From: Eubacterium nodatum ATCC 33099
GTDB taxonomy: Bacteria; Bacillota; Clostridia; Peptostreptococcales; Anaerovoracaceae
Length of the DNA stretch: 64,000 nt
NCBI GenBank assembly: GCA_000510425.1
Contig: AZKM01000019.1
Span: forward strand, 54,377-118,376
Direction of reading: 5' to 3'
The notes beneath the pieces were generated by a model, which did no database searches, was not told where the DNA came from, and saw nothing but the letters and a program-made list of their open reading frames with translations. The position numbers and the translations under genes were made by a program. Below are positions 35,791-45,388 of this stretch, one piece after another (the first letter of the stretch is position 1; each line of letters opens with the position of its first letter).

Positions 35791-35820
35791 AAAAAAAGAG
35801 CGAAAGATTTTCTCTCGCTC
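35791..35820 (-). terminator. Terminator upstream of the chimera
   Basis: On the minus strand GAGCGAGAGA, AAAT, TCTTTCGCTC is followed by seven T. It resembles the terminator in the same place in element A (12326-12360), where it follows the CD1107 gene. Confidence 0.8.
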
Positions 35821-35880
35821 ACAGTTTTCTCTTAAATGCTACATCATATTTAAGAAAATATTATATTTATTTGTTATTTT

Positions 35881-36222
35881 TCATTTGTTTACTCTCCAAT
35901 AGCCATCTTTCGCACTACCGACATATTCGATCATATTTTCATCAGTCAATTTCTTCAAATCTCTCTCTATTGTACTTACAGATACAAAGAGTAATTTCGA
36001 TAGTTCAAGTGCAGTAATATTTTTTGTATCTTTCATTATATGAATTATTCTTTCTTGCCTATCTTTAGGTTTCAGTTTTTTACCTTCATTTTCACCCTCA
36101 TTTTTACCTTCATTTTCACCCTCACTTTGCCCCTCATAATTTAGATTTTTTAAAACTGTAAAAAAAGCACTTTCTGTTGTTCTAAACTCAGGTTTTAATT
36201 TTTGACCGACATTATTTATATC
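35881..36222 (-). pseudogene. C-terminal remnant of an AlbA_2/AAA_4-type regulator
   Basis: An open frame without a usable start encodes VGQKLKPEFRTTESAFFTVLKNLNYEGQ, a Glu-Gly-Asn repeat, then a winged helix (RQERIIHIMKDTKNITALELSKLLFVSVSTIERDLKKLTDENMIEYVGSAKDGYWRV). This matches the tails of AlbA_2-domain ATP-binding proteins, which often carry such EGxNEG repeats before the helix-turn-helix. The body of the gene is missing and its 5' end runs into abiEii, so it is probably a leftover from an earlier insertion. Confidence 0.6.
36079..36136. repeat. Short tandem repeat encoding EGENEGK
   Basis: A 24-base unit (TACCTTCATTTTCACCCTCA plus TTTT) occurs about two and a half times. It encodes the Glu-Gly-Asn/Lys repeat of the remnant at 35881-36222. 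Confidence 0.6.
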
Positions 36223-36227
36223 ATAAT

Positions 36228-37061
36228 TTATCTTATGTTTTTCACTAATTCTATCATAATATCTATTACAGCATCAAAATTTATTTCTCCTGCATAACGA
36301 AATCTTTTTTGATAGCTACTCCACCTTGTTTTGAGATCTTTTTCCGCTTTTAAGTCGACTAATACATCAAGAATACTATCTATATTAAAATCTGTGCTTC
36401 TATGCTTAAATGTATTTTTACAAGCTTCCTTTAAATGCTCAAAGTCTATTTCCTCTTTCTTCAAATGATATAGAATGTAAATATCGTAAAAATCCTTACT
36501 TCTGCTGTTAAATGCCCCTCTTTTATATACTGTCTGAATCTTCTCAGCAAGCATTGTTTCTATATTATATGCACAAATTTCAAAAAACTTATCACTAAAA
36601 ATACTTTTATATTCATAGGATATTTCACTTGGTGTAATTGGATCGCCTGTTGCTATATCGAGTGGAATAATCTGCCTGATATTTTCAAGTCTGCAAAGAA
36701 CTGTAATTCTAAATCCTCCATATTCATCTTCTTTACGGATTTCTTCTATTTTCTGAATCTCATAAGTAATTCCATTATCGTTTCCGCTTTGAAGAATTTT
36801 TTCAAATCTTTGTTTGATGTTTTCTTCAGTAAGTGAGAATCTTCTTATCAAAAAATCAATATCTACTGTGTTTCTCTGCCTTATTCCAATTACATTTGCG
36901 AGTAAAAAACCACCTTTAAAAATAAAGTTTTCACTCTCGTCACTACTTGCGATTCTTTCTAAAATGCTTTCTAAAAAATAGTGTGTTTGCACAGCATTAA
37001 AGCTAAGTCCTGTTTCTTTCGACAGTTTTTGACATATCGCTCTTAGCTTGTCTTTATTCAT
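36228..37061 (-). CDS. abiEii: AbiEii-type nucleotidyltransferase toxin
   Basis: A 277-residue protein with the AbiEii nucleotidyltransferase core: FIFKGGFLLANVIGIRQRNTVDIDFLIRR near residues 45-75 (GG...DIDF motif). A second conserved block ISYEYKSIFSDKFFEICAYNIETMLAEKIQTVYKR contains the family Lys region, and FNSRSKDFYDIYIL follows. ATG at 37061 is chosen because GGAGGTTGTTT precedes it. It overlaps the antitoxin gene by 8 bases. AbiE systems are type IV toxin-antitoxin and abortive phage-infection systems; here it may also stabilise element B. Confidence 0.88.
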   Translation of the reverse strand: MNKDKLRAICQKLSKETGLSFNAVQTHYFLESILERIASSDESENFIFKGGFLLANVIGIRQRNTVDIDFLIRRFSLTEENIKQRFEKILQSGNDNGITYEIQKIEEIRKEDEYGGFRITVLCRLENIRQIIPLDIATGDPITPSEISYEYKSIFSDKFFEICAYNIETMLAEKIQTVYKRGAFNSRSKDFYDIYILYHLKKEEIDFEHLKEACKNTFKHRSTDFNIDSILDVLVDLKAEKDLKTRWSSYQKRFRYAGEINFDAVIDIMIELVKNIR

Positions 37062-37647
37062 AAACAACCTCCAAAATTTCTTTTACTTTTTCATATATCT
37101 TCATTTTTTTAGAATACTCATATAGTTTATTCAAATCCTTATTTCCATAACGGACATACTTGTTAATCGTTTTGGAAAACAGTTCAGTTTCTATTTCACT
37201 TCTATTTTTAATAAAATCGCAAATTGTTCTATCCAAGTCATAAACTTTTACTGTATTCCCAAACATTGTTTGGCATTCTGTCATACCCAAATCATAAATT
37301 TCTTTTGTTACATAGTGAATTCTCACATTTCCGCTTATGCGATGAGGATTGTACCCTTTATATACTGTAACTTCCATTTCATTCGGGATTATGTCTGTAA
37401 ACCCCTGAAGATAAAGAGCGGATACATAAGAAAAAACAGCAACCTTACATCTATTATGAAAAAAATAATACTCGTCATAATCTCCGTTTGAATCTATATA
37501 GATTCCTCTATCCGCACGAATCAGTTCACCTTTTTCCACCATTCGTGTGAGATATATTGTAGGAATGTTAGAGTTTTTAAGTTCCTTACTTGTAATAACT
37601 CCACCCGTTTTATTCAATTTTTCTTTTATCTTTTTTATATAATCCAT
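37054..37647 (-). CDS. abiEi: AbiEi-type antitoxin and autorepressor
   Basis: A 197-residue protein with an N-terminal winged helix (GGVITSKELKNSNIPTIYLTRMVEKGELIRADRGIYI) and the C-terminal antitoxin domain (VAVFSYVSALYLQGFTDIIPNEMEVTVYKGYNPHRISGNVRIHYV). ATG at 37647 is chosen over one 9 bases upstream because the latter abuts the ribosome binding site AACAGGAG. A 17-bp inverted repeat lies just upstream. AbiEi proteins of known systems repress their own operon by binding inverted repeats. Confidence 0.88.
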   Translation of the reverse strand: MDYIKKIKEKLNKTGGVITSKELKNSNIPTIYLTRMVEKGELIRADRGIYIDSNGDYDEYYFFHNRCKVAVFSYVSALYLQGFTDIIPNEMEVTVYKGYNPHRISGNVRIHYVTKEIYDLGMTECQTMFGNTVKVYDLDRTICDFIKNRSEIETELFSKTINKYVRYGNKDLNKLYEYSKKMKIYEKVKEILEVVYE

Positions 37648-37661
37648 AGTATCCATCTCCT

Positions 37662-37708
37662 GTTGTAATTGTGCTTACATTATATCAAATAGTAAGCACA
37701 ATTACAAC
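37662..37708 (-). promoter_or_regulatory. Likely AbiEi operator
   Basis: Perfect 17-bp inverted repeat GTTGTAATTGTGCTTAC / GTAAGCACAATTACAAC with a 13-bp spacer, ending 14 bases ahead of the abiEi ATG and covering its ribosome binding region edge. Confidence 0.75.
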
Positions 37709-37738
37709 ATCAGGATTTACATTTCTCTCTTTATAATT

Positions 37739-39343
37739 TTATTCCTCATCTTCTTCATCATAAGAGTCGATTGCCATATCATCTATAGTTTGCTGTTCTT
37801 TTTCTTCCAAATCTTCTGCATCGTCCTCTTTTTCATACTCATCTTCAAATTCGTCATATTCTTCTTCATCTTCATCATAATCATCCTCTTCCTGCTTTTT
37901 CTTGTAGATTTTAAAGTAATATCCTGCTCCAACTACTGCAAGAACGATGATTCCTAAAAAAATATATGAGCCGCTACCTTTGCCTTCTTCCTTTTTCGGC
38001 TCTTCTTTTTTTACTTCACTTTCCGGTACCGTTTCTTCTATTTTTTTGACTTCTTCTTTTGGCTTTTCCTTTTTCTCTACCATATTCAGAAGATCATCTT
38101 CAGATACTTCAGTTAAAAGCAATACATTTTCACTTTGCTCATCGTGATTGATGATTAAATGAAATGTCTTTCCGGATTTGGTCTGGAAAGTAACAAATTG
38201 CCTTGCATCTGCTGAATATTTGTCTGTTTCCTTTTTGTCTTTATCATCATTATGATGAATCGGATAATCCTTATTTGCATTATCCTTATTTTCCACGACA
38301 CTTGCCCTTGCCTTTGACGGAGATGAAGCTATCCCTTTATTGGTATTTATTTGTTCTCCTGAGCTGTCCGCACCTGAATTTTGATTATTATTCGCTACTT
38401 GTTTTGCAGTCAGCTTATTCGGATAACGAACTTCCTTTTCTTTTTCTTCCGTATTTTTCTTTTCTGTATTTGCCATGCTTGGTGCAGAAAATTTTATATT
38501 TGAACTTTGCGGTAATTTCTCCTGCTCTTTTGTACTTGCAAAAGCCTTCTTTTTATTTAATTCATCCAATCTTCCCTTTAATTCCTTAACTTCTTTTTCC
38601 AAATCCTCCACTGATTTTCTAAGCTCTGAATTTTCTTTATATGAATCGACTTTCTCTTTATCCTTTTTTAATTTATTCTCCAATCTCTCAATCTCATCTT
38701 CAAGGTCTTTGATTTTTTCTTTTTGCTTATCACTTAACCTATCTTTATCTTTAAGCTCCTTATTCAGCACATCAATCTTATCTTTTAATTCCTGATACTC
38801 TCTGTCCATTTTATCCAAGTCATTTTTAGTAATATCCGTCTGAGTGGAATTGTCTTTTGTAGTATTTTCCGTTTGTGTTTCTTTATCAATCTTTGAGGTA
38901 TCCGTATCAGATTTTTCCTCGTTCGACTGTTCTTTTATTTCATCATCTGTCTGAGTTTCTTTATCCTTAACTGTAATTTTTTCCACTTTACGGATAATCT
39001 CATCTGTACCGTCTCCCTTTACTTTATAGAACAAAAATTCGTCAATAAATTTCATATTATCCTCTAACATTGGTAAATCTCCACTGTCAAGAACTTGCCC
39101 GGTTTCTGCTTCAATTATTTCTTCCTTATATACACTCTCATCCTTAAAGATATATTTTATCTTAACTTCCACTTTAGTTTGAGTTAAAACTTCTGTGGGA
39201 CTGATCAGTGTCGGTATTAAACTTCCTTGTGCAAAAACAATTTGGCGATTAAAAAACATTGTTCCAAGTAGAGCTATTAGTAAAAAGATTACTCCGGACA
39301 ATGTTATCGCCATTTTTTTATTCTTCTTCCATTTGATTTTCAT
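37739..39343 (-). CDS. CD1107-family surface protein of element B (DUF4366 type)
   Basis: A 534-residue paralogue of 12396-13877: signal peptide (MAITLSGVIFLLIALLGTMFF), shared block GDLPMLEDNMKFIDEFLFYKVKGDGTDEIIRKVEKI, longer Thr-rich and coiled-coil section (DTSKIDKETQTEN, then LNKELKDKDRLSDKQKEKIKDLEDEIERLE), conserved ARQFVTFQTKSGKTFHLIINHDEQSENVLLLTEVSEDDLLNMVEKKE, a transmembrane helix near 460-480, and a very acidic tail longer than in element A. The tail and coiled coil differ most between copies, the folded blocks least. It follows and overlaps the DUF4315 gene. Its terminator region lies at about 37.7 kb. Confidence 0.85.
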   Translation of the reverse strand: MKIKWKKNKKMAITLSGVIFLLIALLGTMFFNRQIVFAQGSLIPTLISPTEVLTQTKVEVKIKYIFKDESVYKEEIIEAETGQVLDSGDLPMLEDNMKFIDEFLFYKVKGDGTDEIIRKVEKITVKDKETQTDDEIKEQSNEEKSDTDTSKIDKETQTENTTKDNSTQTDITKNDLDKMDREYQELKDKIDVLNKELKDKDRLSDKQKEKIKDLEDEIERLENKLKKDKEKVDSYKENSELRKSVEDLEKEVKELKGRLDELNKKKAFASTKEQEKLPQSSNIKFSAPSMANTEKKNTEEKEKEVRYPNKLTAKQVANNNQNSGADSSGEQINTNKGIASSPSKARASVVENKDNANKDYPIHHNDDKDKKETDKYSADARQFVTFQTKSGKTFHLIINHDEQSENVLLLTEVSEDDLLNMVEKKEKPKEEVKKIEETVPESEVKKEEPKKEEGKGSGSYIFLGIIVLAVVGAGYYFKIYKKKQEEDDYDEDEEEYDEFEDEYEKEDDAEDLEEKEQQTIDDMAIDSYDEEDEE

Positions 39344-39608
39344 GATTTCCCTCCATATTATTATGATTTTTTGTATGTGTCATTTCCTGTAACTTCCTTT
39401 TTTCTTGTTTTTCCTCTTTTTTATAATTTCTCATCATCTCTAAAAACTTATCTATGGAAATATCAATACTTCGGTATTCTTTTAAAACCTCAATATTCTC
39501 CATCTCTTCCTGTTCTTCTTTTAACATCTCCTGTTTTAACTGGAGTTCTTCTATTCTTTCCTGAATATCTTTTTGTTTCTCTATATTTTTTCTGTATTTC
39601 TTATTCAA
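39318..39608 (-). CDS. DUF4315-position coiled-coil protein of element B
   Basis: A 96-residue, highly charged helical protein (NIEKQKDIQERIEELQLKQEMLKEEQEEME). The start is TTG at 39608 after AGGAGGTGGAATT; an in-frame extension upstream has no site. It occupies the place of element A's DUF4315 gene between the hydrolase and CD1107 genes and overlaps CD1107 by 26 bases, exactly as in A, but its sequence has diverged so far that family membership is inferred mainly from position. Confidence 0.7.
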   Translation of the reverse strand: MNKKYRKNIEKQKDIQERIEELQLKQEMLKEEQEEMENIEVLKEYRSIDISIDKFLEMMRNYKKEEKQEKRKLQEMTHTKNHNNMEGNHENQMEEE

Positions 39609-39619
39609 AATTCCACCTC

Positions 39620-41920
39620 CTATTTTGGTCTGCCAAAGCCGTAAAAATGATTTCTCCAATACGGTGTATCTATCCTTGCATACTGAATCGGATCTCCGGC
39701 ATGAATCATATATCCACCACCTACATAGATACCGACATGGCTTATTGGCGAGCCTGAATTATATGTTCCTTTAAAAAAGATAATATCGCCCGCCTTTGCT
39801 TCGCTTGGTGAAACGGGATTACAGTAATTTTTATAAATTCCCCAAGCTGTCGTTCTTGGCATATTCTTTATCCCCGAATGGGTATAGGTCCAGCAGACAA
39901 AAGAAGAACAGTCAAAGTTGCTCGGTCCGTTCGCTCCAAAAACATATCTTTTTCCAATATGTTTTTCCGCCTCATGAACAATTCTCTTTACACTTTCCTC
40001 ATTAAATTCAAGTCCCGGATTGGAAAAATCGGGATTGTTTATAATCTCGGAAAAATCACCACTACCATTTCCAAAGATCAGCTCCATATTTCCTTTGCTT
40101 GCAAGTAAAATTTCATAATGGGATAAATTATCAGGATAAAACTGAAATACCTCTCTGATAATAGAATCCATCTCTCTTTTTTCTAAGGTTACAATGAGTT
40201 TCTTATACTCATACGGCTCTTCATGACTTTCAGTATGTTCATTGCCGTCAGCATCCGTATAACTGGATGTTACGGTTTTATATCTGATTTCAATCTCTTC
40301 CTTATAGGTTAAGGTATACATGTTTTGAAACAAACTTTGAAGTTCGCTTTCTATCTCAGACACATTTTTTACAACACCATATCGTGATGTGATATAAGAC
40401 AAGAGTTCATGGACATTATGACCAATTTTTTCTTTCCCGTTTATAATATATTCATCATAACCCGGATGATTTTCCTCCACACTGTCCATTTCTTCCTGCA
40501 AAGCCTGTTCTAAAGATGAAAACTCCTGATTGGTTTCTTTGAGTACATCTTCTGATGATAAATAGGTTGTCCCTATGGTATTACCTATCATCCCTGTTCC
40601 CATATTCATCATCATACTTCCTGCCTGAAAGAGCATAAAAAATATTCCTACCGCTAAGAGCGATAGAAATACTATCTTTTTCCCTCTGGATTTTACAAAT
40701 TCGCCAAATCGTTTACTTCCTTCTATAAAGGATTTTTTTATTCTGTTTTTTACATTGTATTTATACTTCTTTTGAATCTGCTTTTTATACTGCCTTCTCT
40801 TAAAGAACTGTCTGAGCCTTGAGGTATTTTGGTAATCCGCACTTTTTTTCATCTCTTCCATATTCTTTTTAAAAAAGAGTTTCTTTTCTTGATTTTCAAT
40901 CCTTTTGCCTAATTTTGTTATCTTTTTTTGCCTTTTTAAATTTTTCTTTTTTCCATGATGATAGATTTTCCTTGAAATATTTTCGACTTGATCTGTAACC
41001 TTATATGCAGCATCAACTCCTGCATTATCCTCTTTTCCGCTTTCCAAATACCGATTTACCACCCCCGTTGCTATCACTGCACTTTTAGCACTTTGAGTTT
41101 TTCCGTCAATTCCCTTATTTTTTAGTTTCTGCTCTTGTTTTTGCTTTTTTTGGCGTAACTTGGATATTTTCTTTTCCTTATTTTCAAATTTTCCTTTTCT
41201 TTTTTGTGATGTGTTTTTATCAGTAGTTTTTCTTTTATCCTTTACATCCTGAAATGAATTCTTTTTCGTATCCTTATTTCTTGTGAACTCCTTATCATCA
41301 AAATTACTCCTCACATATTTCTTCTGCTTTTCCGATTTTGGACTTTCTTTTAAAAAGGTATCTTTTGCATAATGTTTGTATCGATTATTCTTGGATTTTG
41401 GATTTTTTACATATTCATCATAATTTTTTTCCTTATCATTTTGCCTATTATCATACTTTTCATCATCTGTAAGAGTTCGATAGGATACTTTACTATCCCT
41501 AAAATCCACATCATACCTGTCTATTACGCCATCGTTATCCATATCTTTCGATAATGGATCATAGACTTCCTTTTCTTCCTTTTGAAATTTATTGATCTTC
41601 TTTTGCATCTTTTTTCTACGTTTTTCGGCTTGAAAAGAAGTGCTATTTTGATTTATATTTCCCGTATCCGATGAACTATAAGAAGATATATTTTTATCTA
41701 AGTTATTGTTCTTATATCCTCTATACGAATTATTTGATCGCTTTCTTTCGGGTAAAGGAAGTTCTTCTCCCGACATTTCCTCTTTCAATAAAGCTTCATT
41801 CAAATTTTTGGGGGATTCTGTTTCATAATTAGTTTGAATTTTATGTTGAACAGACTGTTTTTCTTGATTTAACAGTTTTTCTCTATTCTTTGCATACCTC
41901 ATATTCTTTTTCTTTGTCAA
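39620..41920 (-). CDS. CD1108-family transfer protein with NlpC/P60 hydrolase domain
   Basis: A 766-residue protein. The basic cytoplasmic N-terminus contains a calcium-loop-like motif (DMDNDGVIDRYDVDFRDS, about residues 120-140). A transmembrane helix lies near 420-445. The external region (EYIINGKEKIGHNVHELLSYI) parallels element A's copy. The C-terminal domain is NlpC/P60: GKRYVFGANGPSNFDCSSFVCW with Cys near 669 and ISHVGIYVGGGYMIHAG with His near 728. It is a peptidoglycan endopeptidase for transfer. The start is best placed at TTG 41920, 8 bases after GGAGGT; it overlaps the methyltransferase gene by 38 bases. Confidence 0.87.
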   Translation of the reverse strand: MTKKKNMRYAKNREKLLNQEKQSVQHKIQTNYETESPKNLNEALLKEEMSGEELPLPERKRSNNSYRGYKNNNLDKNISSYSSSDTGNINQNSTSFQAEKRRKKMQKKINKFQKEEKEVYDPLSKDMDNDGVIDRYDVDFRDSKVSYRTLTDDEKYDNRQNDKEKNYDEYVKNPKSKNNRYKHYAKDTFLKESPKSEKQKKYVRSNFDDKEFTRNKDTKKNSFQDVKDKRKTTDKNTSQKRKGKFENKEKKISKLRQKKQKQEQKLKNKGIDGKTQSAKSAVIATGVVNRYLESGKEDNAGVDAAYKVTDQVENISRKIYHHGKKKNLKRQKKITKLGKRIENQEKKLFFKKNMEEMKKSADYQNTSRLRQFFKRRQYKKQIQKKYKYNVKNRIKKSFIEGSKRFGEFVKSRGKKIVFLSLLAVGIFFMLFQAGSMMMNMGTGMIGNTIGTTYLSSEDVLKETNQEFSSLEQALQEEMDSVEENHPGYDEYIINGKEKIGHNVHELLSYITSRYGVVKNVSEIESELQSLFQNMYTLTYKEEIEIRYKTVTSSYTDADGNEHTESHEEPYEYKKLIVTLEKREMDSIIREVFQFYPDNLSHYEILLASKGNMELIFGNGSGDFSEIINNPDFSNPGLEFNEESVKRIVHEAEKHIGKRYVFGANGPSNFDCSSFVCWTYTHSGIKNMPRTTAWGIYKNYCNPVSPSEAKAGDIIFFKGTYNSGSPISHVGIYVGGGYMIHAGDPIQYARIDTPYWRNHFYGFGRPK

Positions 41921-42908
41921 TCTTTTCCACCTCCTCACTGATTCTTTTCCTTGCAAGCTTACAATACTCCTCATTTAATTCTATTCCGATATATTTTCTA
42001 TCTTGCATAAGTGCTACAAATCCGACAGTCCCACTTCCAATAAAAGGATCAAGGATTATCCCGTCTTTCGGACAACCCGCAATCATACAGATTTCAGCTA
42101 ACTTCGGTGGAAAGGCTGCATAGTGATTCCCTCTAAAAGATGTGGTATTGATGGTCCAAATATCTCGTTTATTACGAAACTGCGGAATATTATCCCCTTT
42201 ATATTCTCCATATCTTCTTGCCTCATTGATTTTTTGAACTTTGATTCCGGCATCTTCTCTTAAATATTTGTTATCCTCACTTCTTCCTCTTACATATCTT
42301 TTTTTACTGACTTCTTTCATCGGCTCTGCCATTTGTTCATAGTCGTAATAATATCTTAGTGATTTGGAAAGCAAAAACACATGTTCATAAGAACGAGTTG
42401 GTCTGTCCCTGCAAGCCTCCGGCATGGCATTTTCCTTATGCCAGATAATATCGGAACGAAGATACCATCCATCTTCTCTTAAAAGTAAAGCCAATCTCCA
42501 AGGGATTCCCATTAAATCCTTTGCCTTGTATCCTAACACCTTTTGTGTAATCGAGGGATTTTGTCCATTTCTTCCCTTTGAATATTTAGGATCCATATAC
42601 TGTCCCTTTCCACCGCCCGAACCGGCATAGGAATCGCCAATCACAACAAAGCAAGTGCCATCTTTTTTTAATACTCTTCTCACTTCACGAAATACCGCTA
42701 CCAATCTGTCAAGATACTCTTCTACTGTCTTTTCTCTTCCGATTTGCCCTTTTTTATAATAATCCCTCAGTCCATAATACGGAGGAGAAGTAATACAACA
42801 GCTTATGCTTTCATCCGGAAAATTCTTTAATGTTTCAAGTGCATCCCCACAAATAATTTTATTTTCATTTTCTTTTATGAACGCCTCTTTGCTTCTATCC
42901 ACACTCAT
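41883..42908 (-). CDS. Orphan DNA methyltransferase with TSPPY motif (amino-methyltransferase)
   Basis: A 341-residue enzyme. Catalytic motif IV is ITSPPYYGLRDY near residues 40-50. SAM-binding motif I is LDPFIGSGTVGFVAL near 290, giving motif order IV before I (beta class). Further family features are EEYLDRLVAVFREVRRVLKKDGT and IPWRLALLLREDGWYLRSDIIWHK. SPPY suggests N4-cytosine, though N6-adenine cannot be excluded. No restriction enzyme is adjacent. It sits between virB4 and the hydrolase gene, where element A has nothing, so it is an insertion in the transfer operon, probably protecting transferred DNA from host restriction. Confidence 0.87.
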   Translation of the reverse strand: MSVDRSKEAFIKENENKIICGDALETLKNFPDESISCCITSPPYYGLRDYYKKGQIGREKTVEEYLDRLVAVFREVRRVLKKDGTCFVVIGDSYAGSGGGKGQYMDPKYSKGRNGQNPSITQKVLGYKAKDLMGIPWRLALLLREDGWYLRSDIIWHKENAMPEACRDRPTRSYEHVFLLSKSLRYYYDYEQMAEPMKEVSKKRYVRGRSEDNKYLREDAGIKVQKINEARRYGEYKGDNIPQFRNKRDIWTINTTSFRGNHYAAFPPKLAEICMIAGCPKDGIILDPFIGSGTVGFVALMQDRKYIGIELNEEYCKLARKRISEEVEKIDKEKEYEVCKE

Positions 42909-42910
42909 CC

Positions 42911-45388
42911 CTATTCACCTGCCTTTTTTACTTCTTCAGGTTTGGTTGTTATTAGAGAATAGAGTCTTGTATTTTTCGGAAACTGATCCACAAAAGGAAC
43001 AATGGTATTTCCGTAAAAGAGTAGTCCCTCTCCTTCCCCTGAGTTGGTTACATAGGAAAGCTGATGTTTGGAGATATTCAGTTTTTTAGCCAGTATATCT
43101 CGATCCGTTCCTGCTTGGTTAAGCATTAAAATGAAGTCGGTATTATCAAAGATATTTTCAATTTCAGGACTTGCAAGAAGGTCCTTGATGTTTTGAGTAA
43201 GTCCCGTGGGCATACCGCCCCATTTTCTGAAACGCTTCCAGATTTCAATGGAATAATTGGCGGTTTGCGGTTCTTTTAAGAGCAAATGAAATTCATCTAC
43301 AAAATATCTGGTTGTTTTTTTACTTGCCCTGTTAATGGTTACTCTATTCCAAACCTGATCCTGTATAATTAACATTCCAATTTTTTTCAGTTGTTTTCCA
43401 AGTTCTTTGATGTCATAGCAAACCACTCGGTTGTTCGTATCGACATTGGTGCGATGATTAAAGACATTCAGACTTCCTTTGACATAGATTTCCATCTCTA
43501 CTGCAAGTTTCTTTCCTACTGTTTCTTCCTGTTTTTGAAGTAGGTTATATAGATCCTCTAAAACCGGCATATTTTCAGGTATAGGATTTTCAAAGTAGGC
43601 TTTATATAAAATCGGTAAACAACGGTCAATAACGGAGATTTCCTCTGCACTTAATTTCTTTTCTCCAACTACCAGTTCAAACAGGGATAGGATGAAGTCG
43701 GATTTTAAGGATAACGGATTATCTTCATCGGCATAGTCGATATTAATATCCAGTGGATTGACATAGTCTTTTGAAATGGGCGATATTTTAATCACCTGTC
43801 CTTTTAGAGCTTCTACCAGCGGAGCATACTCGGCTTCCGGATCTGCTATGATAATATCATCATCGGTAATCAAAAACGCATTGGTAATCTCCCTCTTCGC
43901 TGCAAAGGATTTACCGGAACCCGGAGTCCCTAAGATAAGTCCGTTCGGATTTTTTAACTTTTTACGATCTGCCATAATAATATTTCTGCTTAGGGCATTT
44001 AAACCATAGTATAGACTTTCTCCCTTGATAAAGAGTTCTTCCGTTGTAAACGGAATAAAGATAGCGGCTGCACTGGTGGTAAGTCCACGCTCTATCTCCA
44101 CTTCATTGATTCCAAGCGGCAAACTTGCAACAAGTCCCTGTTCCTGTCTGTAATTTAGGTTTTTCAAACTGCAATTATGTCTGTTTGCAATAGATTTTAA
44201 GGTAAATACCGTATTGTCCAGTTTCCCCTTACTTTTACTCATATTCATAAAAAGAATGGTTACCAAAAACATCTTTTCATCATGATTTTGTAGTTCTGAT
44301 AGCAGGTTCTTTGCTTCTGTCCCATAAGTTACAAGGTCGCTCGGCAAGATGTCGATATCATAGCCTGCACGTATGGCTTTCTTATTTTCCTCAAGCTTCA
44401 TCTTGTCTAAATCCGTTATTTTTCTTTTTACATTTTTAATCGCTTCCATCTGATCAATGGCTTTGATATGAAAGGTAACAACCATATTTTCTTCCAACGC
44501 CAAAAACTCCGATAACATCTCATCCTTAATATCCGATGCTAAAAGCTGTAAGAAATTCACTTCAGCAAAGACTTCTCCGGATTTAAAATAGGTCGGTTTG
44601 GAAAAATTAAAAGACGGAGGAACAATATATTCTTTCGTCGTCAGTCCACTGTATTTTAAATCTTCAAAGGAAAAAACAAGTTTATCGTTGGGATTTAAAA
44701 TATCATGAATAACTTTTAAACGCTCCTCACCATCAAGTACATAGGCTTTTACTCCCATCTGCTTAAAGTTATTTAACACATCCATTTCCATTTGCTCTAA
44801 TCTGCTCTTTGCCTGCTTTAAGTCCTCCGCCTCTATGGTAAAGGTAAGATACATACTCTTGGATAGTCCGTTATTTCCTTTAGAGCTTTGGTTTAAGAGC
44901 ATTTGTCTGTATTCATTTCTAATTTCGTTAAAATCATCTATATTTTCTTTAATGTCAATCAGTTTACTTATTTCGTCATTTTCACCGATACTGTTGACAT
45001 AACTGAATTCCACTTCCACAGAGGAATCAAAGAAATTTAGAAAAGAAGAAAATTCCGAGAAAATACTTTCTTGATCCGCTTCTTCCATTAAGCGATAGTT
45101 GATGTCCAAAAATCGAATGGTTTTATTAAATTTGTTCTTTTCAATCTGACAAATCCCGTCTTTTAACATTCGCTTATAGGGAATGGTATCTTGTACGGTT
45201 TCCTTTTTCTCCTCTTTCATAAAAAAAGGAAACCACCCGTTTTTCCTTGATGATTTCCCATTTGTTTTAGACTTTATTTTTTTCTTTCCTGATTTTTTAA
45301 GTTCCGATAACTCTTTTTTATTTTTCCTAAGCTCCAACTCTTCTTTTTTAATTCGTTGTTCCTGTTTTTTTCTTTTGTCTTTGTTCAA
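42911..45388 (-). CDS. VirB4-like conjugation ATPase of element B
   Basis: An 825-residue paralogue of 16239-18668. Walker A LGTPGSGKSFAAKRE is near residue 489, followed by IIIADPEAEYAPLV. Walker B TRYFVDEFHLLL is near 700, followed by RFRKWGGMPTGLTQNIKDLL. The start is TTG at 45388 after GGAAGGAGGAAAAAAG; the frame extends upstream without a better site. It overlaps the PrgI gene by 41 bases, as in element A. The basic N-terminal extension is Lys/Glu-rich and differs between copies. Confidence 0.92.
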   Translation of the reverse strand: MNKDKRKKQEQRIKKEELELRKNKKELSELKKSGKKKIKSKTNGKSSRKNGWFPFFMKEEKKETVQDTIPYKRMLKDGICQIEKNKFNKTIRFLDINYRLMEEADQESIFSEFSSFLNFFDSSVEVEFSYVNSIGENDEISKLIDIKENIDDFNEIRNEYRQMLLNQSSKGNNGLSKSMYLTFTIEAEDLKQAKSRLEQMEMDVLNNFKQMGVKAYVLDGEERLKVIHDILNPNDKLVFSFEDLKYSGLTTKEYIVPPSFNFSKPTYFKSGEVFAEVNFLQLLASDIKDEMLSEFLALEENMVVTFHIKAIDQMEAIKNVKRKITDLDKMKLEENKKAIRAGYDIDILPSDLVTYGTEAKNLLSELQNHDEKMFLVTILFMNMSKSKGKLDNTVFTLKSIANRHNCSLKNLNYRQEQGLVASLPLGINEVEIERGLTTSAAAIFIPFTTEELFIKGESLYYGLNALSRNIIMADRKKLKNPNGLILGTPGSGKSFAAKREITNAFLITDDDIIIADPEAEYAPLVEALKGQVIKISPISKDYVNPLDINIDYADEDNPLSLKSDFILSLFELVVGEKKLSAEEISVIDRCLPILYKAYFENPIPENMPVLEDLYNLLQKQEETVGKKLAVEMEIYVKGSLNVFNHRTNVDTNNRVVCYDIKELGKQLKKIGMLIIQDQVWNRVTINRASKKTTRYFVDEFHLLLKEPQTANYSIEIWKRFRKWGGMPTGLTQNIKDLLASPEIENIFDNTDFILMLNQAGTDRDILAKKLNISKHQLSYVTNSGEGEGLLFYGNTIVPFVDQFPKNTRLYSLITTKPEEVKKAGE

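Noticed and set aside
36079-36136. Tandem repeat considered as a CRISPR or iteron array
   Set aside because: Units are contiguous, in frame and encode a known Glu-Gly-Asn linker; there are no spacers.
42911-45388. Elements A and B considered as one element with a tandem duplication
   Set aside because: Paralogues differ substantially in length and sequence, and B has its own ends; independent related elements fit better.
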